From Bimuria novae-zelandiae CBS 107.79 (taxonomy: Eukaryota > Ascomycota > Dothideomycetes > Pleosporales > Didymosphaeriaceae): a stretch of DNA of 64,000 bases. The notes below the pieces were generated by a model that saw nothing but the letters and a program-made list of their open reading frames with translations, made no database searches and was not told the DNA's origin. The DNA lies in contig ML976698.1 of assembly GCA_010015655.1 (NCBI GenBank), positions 176,282-240,281 of the forward strand, in the 5' to 3' direction. This document shows positions 11,802 through 23,250 of this stretch, piece by piece. The position numbers were made by a program, and so were the translations under genes. How positions within the stretch are numbered: the stretch's first letter is position 1; each line of letters opens with the position of its first letter.

Positions 11802-12660
11802 ATGTCTTCAAACACCACCAAGTCTACTCCCGCCATCGGCTTGATAACCATCTACCCCCTATTCTCCGAGCTCTCCTTGAAATCCCACGAGGACCGATGC
11901 CTAATCTGCACCTGCCCTTGGGAAAAGCCGACAACCCTAATAACGCGCGTGTCATAATGCGGGCACCTCTTCCACGGGAAATGCATGATGGACTACCTCG
12001 AGCGTGCCCATGATCCCCGAGGCTTGAGGGCTAGGTGTCCGAGCTGCCTGGCTGCAGGTGCCGCTAAGAAAGCGGACGATGAAGAGGCTTCCGCGGTCGT
12101 ACGCCTCTTGGTGAGAGAAGAGAGACTGCGCGCCCTTGGAACCGCGGATGCGCATCGCGACCCTGACAGTATCTGGTGGGCGCACTCGGATGTCGTCGCA
12201 CCCCTGCAGGATAAAGAGGTCCTAGAATCGTCTATAGAAGGAAGCTTGGCCGTCGTTGAAAACAATAAAAGTAAAACCGCTAGAGAAGAGGCCCAGTCAC
12301 CGGTTGAAGCTGACAGCGCATCGCTGCCTGGACAAGAGAGTCCGGTCGTCACCTCAAAAGACGGCGACGAATGCCCCAATCTGCTACGAGGGCTGGTTCC
12401 GTGCGAAGCAGCTTGTCCGAACGAGCCCATGCGGGCACTTATTCCATGAGTGATGCATGGACAAATGGTCCTACGCATGTGTGGAAGAGGACGTGACAGT
12501 CACGTGTCCTATGTGTAGAACAGTGTTGCGTGAGGAGGTGGTTGAGGATGATTCCGAGGGTTCACTTGAAGGGATCCATGAAGGGGTCTTGGAAGGGGTC
12601 CTTCAAGGTATCTTTGGAGTGATTGTTGAAGAGACGGTTGAAGATGAGATGGTGGCGTAG
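11802..12660 (+). pseudogene. Double RING-finger protein pseudogene
   Basis: RING fingers bind two zinc ions and usually recruit E2 enzymes for ubiquitin transfer. From ATG 11802 the first finger reads RCLICTCPW, then CGHLFHGKCMMDYL, then RCPSCL. An in-frame TAA at 11955-11957 lies directly before its CGH. A second finger downstream reads ICYEGW, then SPCGHLFHE, then CMDKW, then TCPMCR. It is shifted by one base relative to the first half (near the CCCC run at 12374-12377) and has an in-frame TGA at 12451-12453 between FHE and CMDKW. After that the frame runs open to TAG at 12660 through an acidic tail with repeats of EG(V/I)LEGV. Two stops and one frameshift at finger positions argue for a recent pseudogene. 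An internal duplication of one finger is likely, since both halves share CGHLFH. Confidence 0.75.
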
Positions 12661-13199
12661 GATGATGGCGTAGGATGATGGCAGAGAGGATTTGGAAGAC
12701 TCTGAGGACCCTGAGAATGAGGGTTATATGGATGTCCATGATGACGACGAAGGTGGTGAGGATCAGTGGTGTTTTCCTGCTGTCGGGGAGCACGGGCGAG
12801 CTGGTAACGTAGGTTATGGGATTTATTGGTTTTAAAAAAACATGATTAAGGGGTTCTTTTTGGAAAAGTTTCTCTGACACACCGTTGAAACGACACGGTG
12901 GCTTTGATTTGCCGTCGTGTTTGACCGAGAGGGAAGGCAGTCTTTTACTTTAGATTTTACGCGTGAAGTCGATTGGATCTAATTTAGGTCTTTTCACAAA
13001 GTTTAGTTTTGATAGATATCTGCTTCTGTGCAAAAAAAAAAATGCTGGTCCTTAACCAAAGAACGTTAAGCAAACCCTCCCCAAGACAAGTTCTCATACT
13101 AACGCGATGCTGTGCTGTTCGACTGATTCGTTCGCCTTGTAGAACTCGGCATCATGTTTATCAGGGAAATGGACGCCAATACGTTTGCAAGTTTCGGGA
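12661..13199. other. Intergenic, no supported gene
   Basis: It starts with a short tandem duplication of a GGCGTAGGATGATG unit (about 12652-12682). The rest is unremarkable sequence between the convergent RING and HET pseudogenes. Confidence 0.5.
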
Positions 13200-14510
13200 T
13201 TAGTCGAGCACTTCTTGAGAACGAGAAGCCCCAGATTTCCCCCGCAATTGATACCAACCATTAGACAAACCAGTCGGACACAAATCCTCGTAGATAGCCA
13301 TGCACGTTAGCTGCTCTTCGAACTCAAGCTCTGGATTTCCTTCATCATCTAGACGAATCACGCCGAGGTCTCTCCGCCGCTGGCCAGAAGACTCGCATAG
13401 CATATGGACATCTCTGGAATATCTGTTCCTTAAACCCAACAGAGCGTTCAATACTTTCCCCCTCAACACCAGGATTGCACGCTTGATCTGTCCCGAATGT
13501 TGCTTATCCATGGACCAGCTTTCAACGGTGGCGAGTTCGTGAGTTTGTCCGCATCTGAGACGCGTCGAATGCCTAGCAAGCTGCATATGGCTTGCCCAGC
13601 TCCAAGTCGGCGCGAGCCAGTCAGAAGAGGTACGTTCATGGAACGTGTAGGAAAAACACTACAATTGCGGTATCAGATGTTGTTTCCATAGTCCGCAAAA
13701 GAAATAATCCCAAGTTCTTTGAGCCAGAAGCTCTGAAATGCCGTTGAGTGCAACTAACTTGTCGCTTTCAAAAGTCAGGCTGCACATGGTGTAGTACGCC
13801 AAGAGATGCGACCAGGAGTCATAGAGCTCAGGATTCCAACCGAGCTGGATGACTGCTGAGCTGCTATCAGTGGATTCGCTCAGTAATTTTCTGATATCGA
13901 GATCGCTCTCCCAAGCGGTACTCCTGACCTTGAGCTCAGGATGACTGTCTGTGAATATGTCACTGCATTTTCCCCTAAAGCATTCCCAGCACACCCCAAC
14001 AGAGGTGAAGTGCATGATGCGCCTGGAGAGAAAGTGCTCTTGCACCACCCACGCTCGTTTATTTAGAAGATCGAGATTAACGTGCCAAACGAATTGGCCA
14101 CTGTCCGGAGAAACCCCAAATTCTCAGTCCCTGCACTCGCCATCCATATTGTTGGAATTTCGCACCAGATCAGAAAATTTTATGGTGAATGCGACCCTAG
14201 CTAGCGTGTTGCGCTGGAATTGCAACCCAACGGTACTATCCGACGCCCTCGTAGCTGCAATGTTGAAGAGCACCGAGGAGTATATCTTTCCCATCAAGGA
14301 CGATTGTGCATTCCAGTCTTCCAGGTCGTCCTTGTCCCGGAATATACACAGAGAATCGATCCATATGTATGAGACATTCATCTGACGGCATACTTCTATA
14401 GCTTGTCGAAAAGTTTTCGGCAATGACTCCACGATAATACCTTGGCGTGATGTTGTAGGTCAGACGCCACAAGATCATTACCTCGCTTGGGTCATTGGTG
14501 ATTACAGTGC
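13200..14510 (-). pseudogene. HET-domain (heterokaryon incompatibility) protein pseudogene
   Basis: HET-domain proteins trigger programmed cell death during vegetative incompatibility in filamentous fungi. Read on the minus strand, one frame carries GIIVESLPKTFRQAIEVCRQ, then VSYIWIDSLCIFRDKDDLEDW, then SLMGKIYSSVLFNIAAT, then LNKRAWVVQEHFLSRRIMHF, then APTWSWASH, in the usual family order. Two in-frame stops interrupt it: TGA near 14124-14126, and TAG near 13659-13661 between QL and CFSYTF. The N-terminal HET motif (normally Y.TLSHCWG) is seen only as SEVMILWRLT in another frame near 14485-14450, so a frameshift is also present. The C-terminal part (13586-13200) is open. The three lesions make a working protein unlikely. 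Confidence 0.85.
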
Positions 14511-15232
14511 ATAGGGTTGCGCATAGATGACAATCTCGTAGGCGGGCGAAGATCTTCTCGTAGAATAATCCTTTTCCCCATGACGTCTGTGTAAGTATCT
14601 TGGTACAATGAGTATAGAGCTTCGAATTCATAGTGTAAAAGACAATCACAAGGTTGCTGTCTGATGAAATTTGGTGGTAGTCGCGGCTGATCATGGGGGG
14701 GGGGGGGGGGCGCCTGTTAAATTTACTTCTCTTGTACTACAGCCCCGCAGTCACAAGTTGGGGGATCAGCTTACCACATTGCCTTCTAGCCTTCTAGATT
14801 AAGCCTCGCTTCAGCGCAGCCTGGACAACGGCATTAGCCTCGCGTTAGTAGAGCTTCTTGCTCGTCAAATGCCAGTGAAGTGCTCCCCGCTCGTGTTGAC
14901 GGGCTTTTATACAGACTTGTTGCAATCTCAAATGTCGTTCCTCTCCGATTCGTTAACGTCGCACTCAGAATAATCTCGTATAGTAGACGCGTTGATGTAA
15001 GATGAATTCACAAGAATAAAATGACGATTGAGGATCGCCTCAAAACGCCAATGTAATCGCTAGAAGCGGCCACCTAAAGTGACGATAGAATAAAAAATAA
15101 ACATAAAAGGCGGAAATTGCGTGACAGACCGCCAGGGCAAGAGCAGCCCACTGATCATCAAAACGTTAGTCGTTTCTACATACGTGACCCAGCTCATGTA
15201 CTGCCCCTGGCAGGAGAAAATATTTGAATACC
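14511..15232. other. Intergenic with a 16-bp poly-G run
   Basis: A run of 16 G at 14695-14710 is the only striking feature; such a tract is prone to sequencing error and slippage. The rest shows no gene and lies between the lost 5' end of the HET pseudogene and the 3' end of the secreted-protein gene. Confidence 0.5.
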
Positions 15233-16132
15233 CTATCCACTCATGGTCAAGAAGTCCTCGTAGCTGTGCACCGCAATGCCGGCAAAGCTTGCGGCCTTTT
15301 GCTTCGCGCTTGTGTCGATCTTGACTAGGTCACTCAACATCTTGCTCAGCGTCTTGCCCGCGTAACTGATGAGGTCGACGTCGGCGCACTCGCTGCTCGT
15401 CTCCACGGACAGCCACACCGGCTTGGAAGAGTCGACAGCTTTGACAGCCTTGAGAACGGGGTCGGCAATACCAAGGAGCGAGTCGGCAGTGTTGCGGTAG
15501 GTCATGAACGTAACATAGTCCAGATCTTTCAGCAGACAGGTATCCAGGTTCGCATTGCCGCAGGGAACGGTGTTGCCCCAGAATGGAAGATCAGCGCCAA
15601 GAGGAAGATTGAGTGGTTGAGTGACCTTTTTGACCCGACTGACGATGGACTGGAGAGACGAAACGTATTGTGCCTTGTTCGCTTCGAAGTCCTCCAGTGC
15701 CCAGGGCTCCACGTCCAGATGAATGCCGGTGAGTTTGGCGTCAGATGGAGCGCTCGCCTGATATGCCTGAATCCAGTTGAGCTCATGCTCGAGCGTCGGG
15801 CCATCCTCAGTGGTCTGGCCTTTGATCCACTGCTTGTCGCCCATCAAGCCTTCGACTTTAAGACCGGCGGCAGTGCACTTTTGAATGAAAGACTGCCAGG
15901 GCGCATTGCCCATGTCGCGATCGATGAGCGCAAGGACGGTTTCGAAAGGATGATCGGCGCTCGTCATCTTAGAGATGAATTTCTGGACCTGAGAGTCATC
16001 TTGGATGATGTTGGAGTTCCATAGCCAAATGGCGCGGGTGGAACCTGCCGTTGCGGAACGAGGCGCGGTGACAGGCAGGGAGAGGACCGGCGCTGCCAGG
16101 GCAAGGAGAGGAGTGCACCAGTGCATCTTCAT
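15233..16132 (-). CDS. Secreted TIM-barrel-like protein, putative glycoside hydrolase
   Basis: A 299-aa single-exon frame. The N-terminus MKMHWCTPLLALAAPVLSLP is a typical signal peptide, followed by PVTAPRSATA. The body has features of a glycosidase-like (beta/alpha)8 barrel: AIWLWNS near 34-40, GIHLDVEPW at 136-144 with Asp140 and Glu142 in a D-x-E arrangement at a strand end, DLDYVTFMTYRN, and KPVWLSVETSSE. Cys residues in TVPCGNANLDTCL could form a disulfide. I do not recognise a numbered enzyme family, so the catalytic role is inference and the substrate is unknown. A second Met at codon 3 could be the start. The frame is intact, unlike its pseudogene neighbours upstream. Confidence 0.75.
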   Translation of the reverse strand: MKMHWCTPLLALAAPVLSLPVTAPRSATAGSTRAIWLWNSNIIQDDSQVQKFISKMTSADHPFETVLALIDRDMGNAPWQSFIQKCTAAGLKVEGLMGDKQWIKGQTTEDGPTLEHELNWIQAYQASAPSDAKLTGIHLDVEPWALEDFEANKAQYVSSLQSIVSRVKKVTQPLNLPLGADLPFWGNTVPCGNANLDTCLLKDLDYVTFMTYRNTADSLLGIADPVLKAVKAVDSSKPVWLSVETSSECADVDLISYAGKTLSKMLSDLVKIDTSAKQKAASFAGIAVHSYEDFLTMSG

Positions 16133-17182
16133 GATGTTTATGAAAAGGAATGGCTACGCAAAAGCTGCGTGAAGTTTTGTAAAGAATGAACGACGAGAAA
16201 GAGAAAGTGAAGCCTGAAGGAGCGATGGCTACATGGGTTAAATATGGAGAGGGATTTCAAAGACCTTATGGGCAATAAGCGACGCTACCAAACGACGGAA
16301 TTCGGATTGGATGGGGGCTAGCCTACTAGATGAGATTAGATTAGAGGGCGGACGGACTTTGTGGATGTTTCACATAGGCAAAACCAAAGAACCGCGATCG
16401 CAGTACGACCGGAAGCTACGGGAATTGTAAAGCGCGCGTTACCAGCTAGTACCCACCGGTCGAGCGTCCGGGCCGTGCTAAATCTTACGAAAACCGCGGG
16501 GCGCTCCAGGTACATGTATTTTGAAATTGCCTGTCGTGCTCATATCCGAAAGTCCAGCTTCAACGAAGGCCCGATTGATTCTGCGCGTAAACTACCTATG
16601 GAATCGATGGTCTCCATGGATATCGGGATACCAACGCAGACTTTTTTCAAAAGTGCACTGCAAACTACCTAGATGTAGACTGTTTCGTTTCGCTTCGTTT
16701 CACACACAACAGGAATATTCCCATTCTTTGGTCGATCCCCCAGTTTTCACGAGCCGCCCCTAGCCCCAACCACAACCATTAAATGAAACATTTTTGCGAG
16801 TAATCGCCCGTTATTGGTGGTGGAAGTGGGTCCGACAAGCATGGTGCGGCGCGACAGCTCGTAGCGTAGCGCCGGGTGGATCTCCCACTGTCTCGTTCGA
16901 CATGTTTCTCCTCATTCAACACGCTTGACGCTCAACAACCCTTCGTCGCGATCGATATACTTGGACAACCGTCAGCCATTAAGGTTGAGGCACTGGTCCG
17001 TCTTCCGCCATTCCGTGACAATCGCAAGGCAGGACATATATGCACAGCGATGCCTCGCTGCCCGCGAACGCGTAGAGCAAGGTTCAGGTACGGACACGTG
17101 AGATCAGCTTGCGAGGTAGCAATTCCGCTTTCGCCCATTATTGAGTATGGCTCGGTTCCGTGTTTGCAAGCCTTCCAAGGTC
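16133..17182. other. Intergenic; promoter of the secreted-protein gene
   Basis: The first few hundred bases carry the promoter of the minus-strand gene that starts at 16132. Several open frames at 16361-17289 lack domains, and one runs on into the Tc1 terminal repeat, so I treat them as chance. Confidence 0.5.
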
Positions 17183-18925
17183 CAAAGGGTAATCTCAATA
17201 AAGTCGGCCGTCATGTGACTTGCCAAGAAGCTAGCGCGTCACTAGCGGAACAGAGTCTCCGAGCCTCCGAGCCTCTAAGAGCTCTGTAGAGCGTCAACAC
17301 CTACACTTTAACCTCACGTTTCTTACTTAATATGGCTTTAAATCCTGCTAAAAAAAAGCTTTTAATTACTTTTAGAAGCCTAGCTAGCTGCTATCGTCGT
17401 TCTTAGGACAAAATACAACCTCACTTTCCCAGAAATCGCCACTGATTTGGGTATAACTGACCACGCCTGTGGTAAGGCATTTCGACGCGTTAAAGGCGCC
17501 GCAAAGGGCAACTCACTGCAGGAATTGCTAGCTGCAACACCTACAGTTAAGCAGTCTCCTCCTGGCAGACCTGTAAAGGTACGCGATGGCTCTACGCTGA
17601 GCGCAAGACTACGGCATGACATTATTGTATATGGCACCTACCGGGTGCATGACGCTGTCAGAGACCTCTGCGCAGAAGCTGGCATTACACTTAGTAAGAA
17701 TATAGTCTATAATATTGCTAGGGAGCACCGCGACGAGCAGCACCTATACGTAATAACTCGTAGAGTACGACCTAAAAAACTAGCGCTTAGTAGTAACGAT
17801 AAGGACTAGCGACTATAGTACTATGCCTAGCTTAAGGCTAAATATAACCTACACTTTCCACGCATTATATTTGTCTGCTATAATAAGACCTCTAAGTCTA
17901 TTAGCAGGAGTAATATACGTGGCAAAAAGTAAAGGATTTTAAGATTAGTTAAATAAGATAGTAACGTCTACGCACTGCCTGCAACGCTACCTAAATTTAG
18001 TTTTATAATCTACGCTACTACTTTAACTAATACTACTTACTCCTATTAACGCCCTTACGTTATTTAGGCTTAGGATAATAATAAGAGCCGCGAGGACCTT
18101 ATATAACGCGTCTCTTATATAAATAATATAGTAAAGGAGGCTTTTAAGGTTAAACGCTCTTGCGCGACTATCGCTAGTACTATTAAAGAGTAGTAATTAT
18201 AAAAAATTAACTATAATATTACCTATAATAATAGTTAACGCCAAGCTACTAATAAGGCTACTAGTAAGAAGGGTAGAGCTCTCCGCGCAGGTATTAAGAA
18301 ACCTCTTATTATTAAAAAGTTCTTTAAAACAGAGGAGTTTGTATACAACGGAGGGAAGGGCATAAACGGCATCTAGTACGTAGAGAATATACTTAAGAAA
18401 CACCTATTCCTTTATTACTACGCTATACGCGATAATAACCTAGGCGTAGCTATTTATTTAATTTAAGATAATATTTACCTATACTTACTAGGTCTCTAGT
18501 ACTGCTAGCTAGAAATTAAAGCTCTAGGAATTAAGTTTAGCCCTTAGCCTCCTAATTCACCCGACTTACACCCAATTGAGCGCTGTTTTAGGCGTCTAGA
18601 AGGTTTTTTGGCAAGTTACGAATGCCTATCAAGTTCTAAGGAGGCCAAAAAGGCTGCAGAACAGTACATAAAGGAGGTCTGGCAAGGTAATGAGACACTC
18701 AGGCAGTATATGGCCGAAAAGCTTTATCCTACCTACTTTATGCGCGTTGCAGAGCTCTGCGAGGACGCAGGTGGCCAGAACAACTTTACAGCATAATTAG
18801 AACATCTTATTTGGGTGTATTTGCTTATACTTTAGATGGAATCAAGATGCGCGACTTTTAAAGTTGCTACCCCTGCAGGAATCCCTGCTGCACGTGACGG
18901 CCGACTTTATTGAGATTACCCTTTG
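17183..18925 (+). mobile_element. Tc1/mariner element
   Basis: The TIRs are 35 bp (17183-17217 and 18891-18925), beginning CAAAGGGTAATCTCAATAAA and ending GTCA(T/C)GTG, with one difference (T versus C). TA follows the right end (18926-18927); the left flank reads TC, so the target duplication is imperfect. Length is 1,743 bp, normal for the superfamily. Confidence 0.85.
17332..18796 (+). pseudogene. Tc1/mariner (DDE_3) transposase relic
   Basis: From ATG 17332 the frame starts MALNPAKKKLL. It must shift, perhaps at the A8 run near 17350-17358, to reach the helix-turn-helix part TKYNLTFPEIATDLGITDHA and the GRP-type linker SPPGRPVKVRDG. The 17447-17808 stretch is open. The middle (17810-18560) is AT-rich with many TAG and TAA. 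The end is open again at about 18555-18796 and carries PNSPDLHPIERCFRRLE, the diagnostic DDE_3 block (family: SPDLNPIE.W), followed by a helical tail. RIP has hit the centre much harder than both ends. Inactive. Confidence 0.85.
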
Positions 18926-19484
18926 TACAGGGCATGGTAAGTAGGGATGCCGCGTACCGTTACCGATTACGGTATTACGGTAATGCGTTACGGTAATTAC
19001 GGTACAGAAATCGATGGCTCGTAATGCCAAGGCGGGTAATTGCTGCCGGGAAAATAACTTCGACGGGAGTAGCTAAACGTAACTAGAGCGAGCATGGATT
19101 TCTCTATAATAAAGTACGTAATTGTCTTATTAATAACGTGTTCCACCACTTAGTGGCCTACCCCACCAAATCGCAACGCGTCTTCTTATAACTTTCGCAA
19201 TGCTGCCCTTTTATAAGCTATAACTAACGCTTAAAAACGTAAGCTACACCTTATAAAAGAGTAGGCTTTAATAAATTAGATTTTAAATTTTAATAAACGC
19301 AAGTTTCCCCCCTAAATTATTAATATATAATAAATAGTAAATTATTTACTTACTACGCATAGCTAGATCCCTTTTCTATAATTTATAGGTAAGAACTAAG
19401 TATTACGCTTTATTAATATATAGCTAAATTTATAAATAAAGTAAAATAAAAAGTTTTATAACTAGCGCACCCTGTACGAGGATC

Positions 19485-19953
19485 TGTTAGGATCCGAGCG
19501 ACCTACAAGTGTCGAGGACCAACGATGGGTAGCCGCGGGGTAACCATCGGTGGGACTGCACTATCGAGGTCACGTAATCTACCATCCTGCTAAGAATACC
19601 ATCCTAGATGGCACAACCCTCTTAGATGGCACAACCCTTCTAGATGGCACAACCCTCCTAGATAGCATAACTATCTAGGATGGCACAGGATTATGGGATA
19701 GCAGGAAAAGGATTAAATATATAAACCTACACGAATACCCTTATAGCATTCGTGTTTAACCTGTTTATTAATCTATTGTTTAGATCTGAATAAGCAACCT
19801 TGTTAATTTAATTATGCTATACACACCTTTAATACTAACGCCCTAGTGACAAGCGCAAGCTATTACTACAACCCTCTCTTATCCTACTAGTATTCCTGCC
19901 CGAGAACCAACCTTAGCCCCTTAGGGATTAGCTATCTCTTTAGGATCTTAACA
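19485..19953 (+). repeat. G1 5' LTR
   Basis: It holds about five tandem copies of an 18-19 bp unit (CTAGATGGCACAACCCTC) at 19605-19690, so the upstream promoter part of this LTR carries a minisatellite. A TATA box (TATATAA, 19718-19724) stands 34 nt before GTGTTTAA (19752-19759), the likely start of the transcript. Confidence 0.92.
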
Positions 19954-19955
19954 TT

Positions 19956-19963
19956 TTAAACAC
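19956..19963 (+). other. Putative self-priming site of G1
   Basis: TTAAACAC starts 2 nt after the LTR and is the exact complement of GTGTTTAA at 19752-19759 in the LTR, close behind the TATA box. No tRNA-type site starting TGG is seen. This matches Tf1-type self-priming, where the mRNA 5' end folds back as the primer. Confidence 0.55.
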
Positions 19964-20000
19964 CCTTAATATAAATACTACTAGGACCCCTACCTCTTCT

Positions 20001-21840
20001 ATGGCTTCGGACAACCACGTTACCCCTATAGGGGATGGCAAGAACAAGGCACACAAACCTAATTTGTATAATAGCAACCGTACCCTCCTTAACACCTAGC
20101 TATTGCAACTAGATCTCTACTTCTTTAACTAAAACTAAGATCTTAAAGATAAAAAGAAGGTTATCTTTATAGTGACTTATATGCGAGGAAGCGCTAAAGA
20201 ATAGATCTATCCTTACCTAGTTAAATACCTAGATATAGATCACGACAACGAGGATAAAGACTACATTAATAGCAACAAAGATGCTATTAACATTATTAAG
20301 GACTACGCTAACTTTAAGAAATGCCTTTAATAGATATTTAAAATCGCTAATAAAACCGCTATCGCTAAGCGTGCGATCTAGATAATCTAATAGCAATAAT
20401 TTATAGCTAAGTATATAGTCGAATTCTGCAAGTACGCCGTGCAACTTAACTAGGAGGATAAATCTCTTAAGACAATGTATAAATAAGGACTTAAACGCAA
20501 CGTGCGCGAAGAACTACTACGTAGTAGTGTAAAGATAGAAACCCTAGAAGAACTGTACGAAGAGACTATCCGCATTAATAGGGAATAGTTCGCTTTGCAA
20601 GAAGAGCTACGCAAGAACCTAAGGAACGTTAGTTTTAGGCAATAGGCACCTGTAGTCTATAGGGCGCCGCCGAAAACACCTTAACGCCAGTAACGTAACT
20701 ATTACGGACCCTAACTAATAGAAGATATCTAGTTTAACAACTTAGAAAAGGGAATAGGAAAGGCTATAGGCTTCTAAAAGCCTAACTAGCGTAACCTAGA
20801 TAGAACCTAACGTAAGGGGACTGGGACGCGCCTATGTTTTATATGTAGTAAACTAGGCCATATTACCAGGAACTACAGATCTAAGAATAAGGTTATTAGA
20901 TAGTTAAACGTACTATCTATCGCAGATACAAACGCAACCGACAAGAAATAATAAGTAATAAACGCTGTTAAGCAACTTAATATCTAAGATAAAGACTCGG
21001 AGCGATTAGGATCGCCTGACTTACGACTCTACGAGGATGCATACAAAGGCTTAAATAAGGAAGAAATAGAGCTAATGCCTCGATCTCCTACACCTCACTC
21101 TAGCTGGAACAAGCTAGTCACTAGCAAGACGACGAACGTTTTCGACTTCTTAGAAAGACACTAACTAAGGGAAGGAGACTTCGGGTTTGCAGTAGTAGAA
21201 CGACAAGACTACGCAGAAGCATTTTTCTATGCTTACTAACCTAACCTGGTTAGTAAAGCAGCACGAGAAATGGCGGACCACCGCTACGCCCACGAAGACC
21301 CTAAGAAGAAGTACCTAAACAAAATCCTAAACTACGAACTATAGTACGACCTGGACCACCGCAATCCTACGCATGAGACTATATAATAGACCCTCTATAA
21401 AGAAGATTAATGTACTATTTATTACTAAGCTAAGGAATATAGTTACTTTCCCTAAATATACTAACGATGTAGATAGGAGTAGTTTAACTGCCCTATCGAC
21501 CATTGCGACGTTTACCTCTAGGATAAACGTAAAACGCGATACTTTCTATACCTTAACTAAGTACTAAACTAAGCACTATTACTACTAGTTAATAAAAAAT
21601 ACGCGTTAGATAAATGGCAAACATGCTTGCACCCTAACTATAAGGAATACAAAGAATAAAAGGGAAAGCATAGGTTTAATCGCATACTAAAAGGGACTAC
21701 GACCCTCAGGATTGAAACGGTAACGAAGGAAGAAGACGGTGAAGCTCTCCTAGAAGAGGCCTAGCAGAGCCTTAGGAGAAGAAGAAAGAAGGACACCTTA
21801 AGCCCACAAAGCTACCCACAGAAAAGATGTCTTTTTTTAG
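20001..21840 (+). pseudogene. G1 gag relic
   Basis: Gag forms the particle shell and binds the RNA. From ATG 20001 the frame reads MASDNHVTPIGDGKNKAHK, then a capsid-like stretch with YMRGSAKEWIYPYLVKY and LKRNVREELL. Near 20830-20880 is the zinc knuckle CFICSKLGHITRNYRS (C-x2-C-x4-H-x4-), in which the last Cys is now Tyr, as expected from a G-to-A change. Stops are TAA and TAG at likely Gln or Trp codons. Confidence 0.8.
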
Positions 21841-22828
21841 ACCTAGGCTTAGGCGGGAAAACGCCTTCAGAGAACTAAATGCTATAAATAGTTAGGCATT
21901 AATTAAGCTACTAGTATAGCTTAAAGAAACATAAATAAAAGCCATGCTGGACTCAGGAGCACAGGAAAGCTATGTGTTAAAAAAAGCACTTAATAGAGTA
22001 GGACTCTATAAGTGCAAGAAGGCCATACCCTATGCTATCTATGTCGCGAATGGACAACTGATGCCTGGCAAAGCAACCATTGAATACGAGGTCGAAACCA
22101 CCCTCACGATCTATAGATACCAGGAATTAATTACCCTCGACATTATTAAGGAAGCCAATCACGACGTGATTTTAGAATTACCCTAGTTAAGGAAGCACAA
22201 CCCTATAATTAACTAGGAAAAGAAAGAGCTATCCTTTAAGCGCTGCAACTGTGTATTATAAGCAAAGCCTACGCATTAACAGAGCATAATAGTAGATAAG
22301 AGAGCTATTAATAACATAGTCTCGCGATTAGAAGTCGATAAACACGAAACTAACTTAGTAGACGCTGGCAGGAACTACTAGGTTATAAAGCGTAAGTACG
22401 AAGAGAACAGTACACCTCTTAATATCCCTAATAAATATAAGGAATAGAGTTATTTGTTTTGGGAAGAGAAAGGAGCTAACGCCCTTTTTAAGCATACACA
22501 CTAAGATTATCGCATTATTCTTGAAGAGGGAAAGACGCCACCCTTTAGACTACTATATAGACAAAGCGTAAAAGAACTCTAATAGACACGCGAATTCCTA
22601 AAGAAAGCCCTTAAGAGGTAATAAATACGCAAGTTAGAATCGCTAGTAGTATTACCCCTAATACTTGTTGTAAAGAAGGATGGAACACAACGTCTATACA
22701 TTAACTATAGAAGGCTAAATAACATAACGATTAAGAACAGATACCCACTACCGAACATATAAGAATCTCGAGACAGGCTAGGACGAGCTAAGATATTCAC
22801 ATAATTTAACCTATAAGACAGATACTAC

Positions 22829-23250
22829 TGTTAAGTCCAGCAGGGTAGCTAATCCCTAAGGGGCTAAGGTTGGTTCTCGGGCAGGAGCGGTAGCGATAGG
22901 ACAAGGGGTCTTAATAGCTTGCGCGTATTAAAGGGGTGTTAGTATTAAAGGTGTGTATAGCACAATTAAATTAACAAAGTTGCTTATTTAGATCCAAACG
23001 ATAGATTGATAAACAGGTTGAACACGAGGTGGAAGAGTCTATCCTTATGTTCCTATATACTTAGCATGCTCGACTTGCTCGACTCGAGCAGAGCGAGCAC
23101 AGCCTTGGCCTTATGCACCTGCTCGACTTGCTCGCTTCGAGCGCTTTGAGTAGTTACGTGACCTGCCCATTGCTGTGCCACCATTGGCTCCCATAAGACC
23201 TTGTTCGTCTCAGAATGTTAGCCTGGTGATGCTAAATACAGATCCTAACA
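22829..23250 (-). repeat. G2 3' LTR (422 bp)
   Basis: It matches the 5' LTR except for point changes and the lack of one 53-bp unit. It contains a palindrome-rich stretch built on GCTCGACTTGCTCGACTCGAGC. RIP is light here compared with the G1 sequence around it. Confidence 0.9.

Noticed and set aside
16876..17289. 137-codon plus-strand frame upstream of the Tc1 element
   Set aside because: It runs into the transposon TIR and shows no domain.
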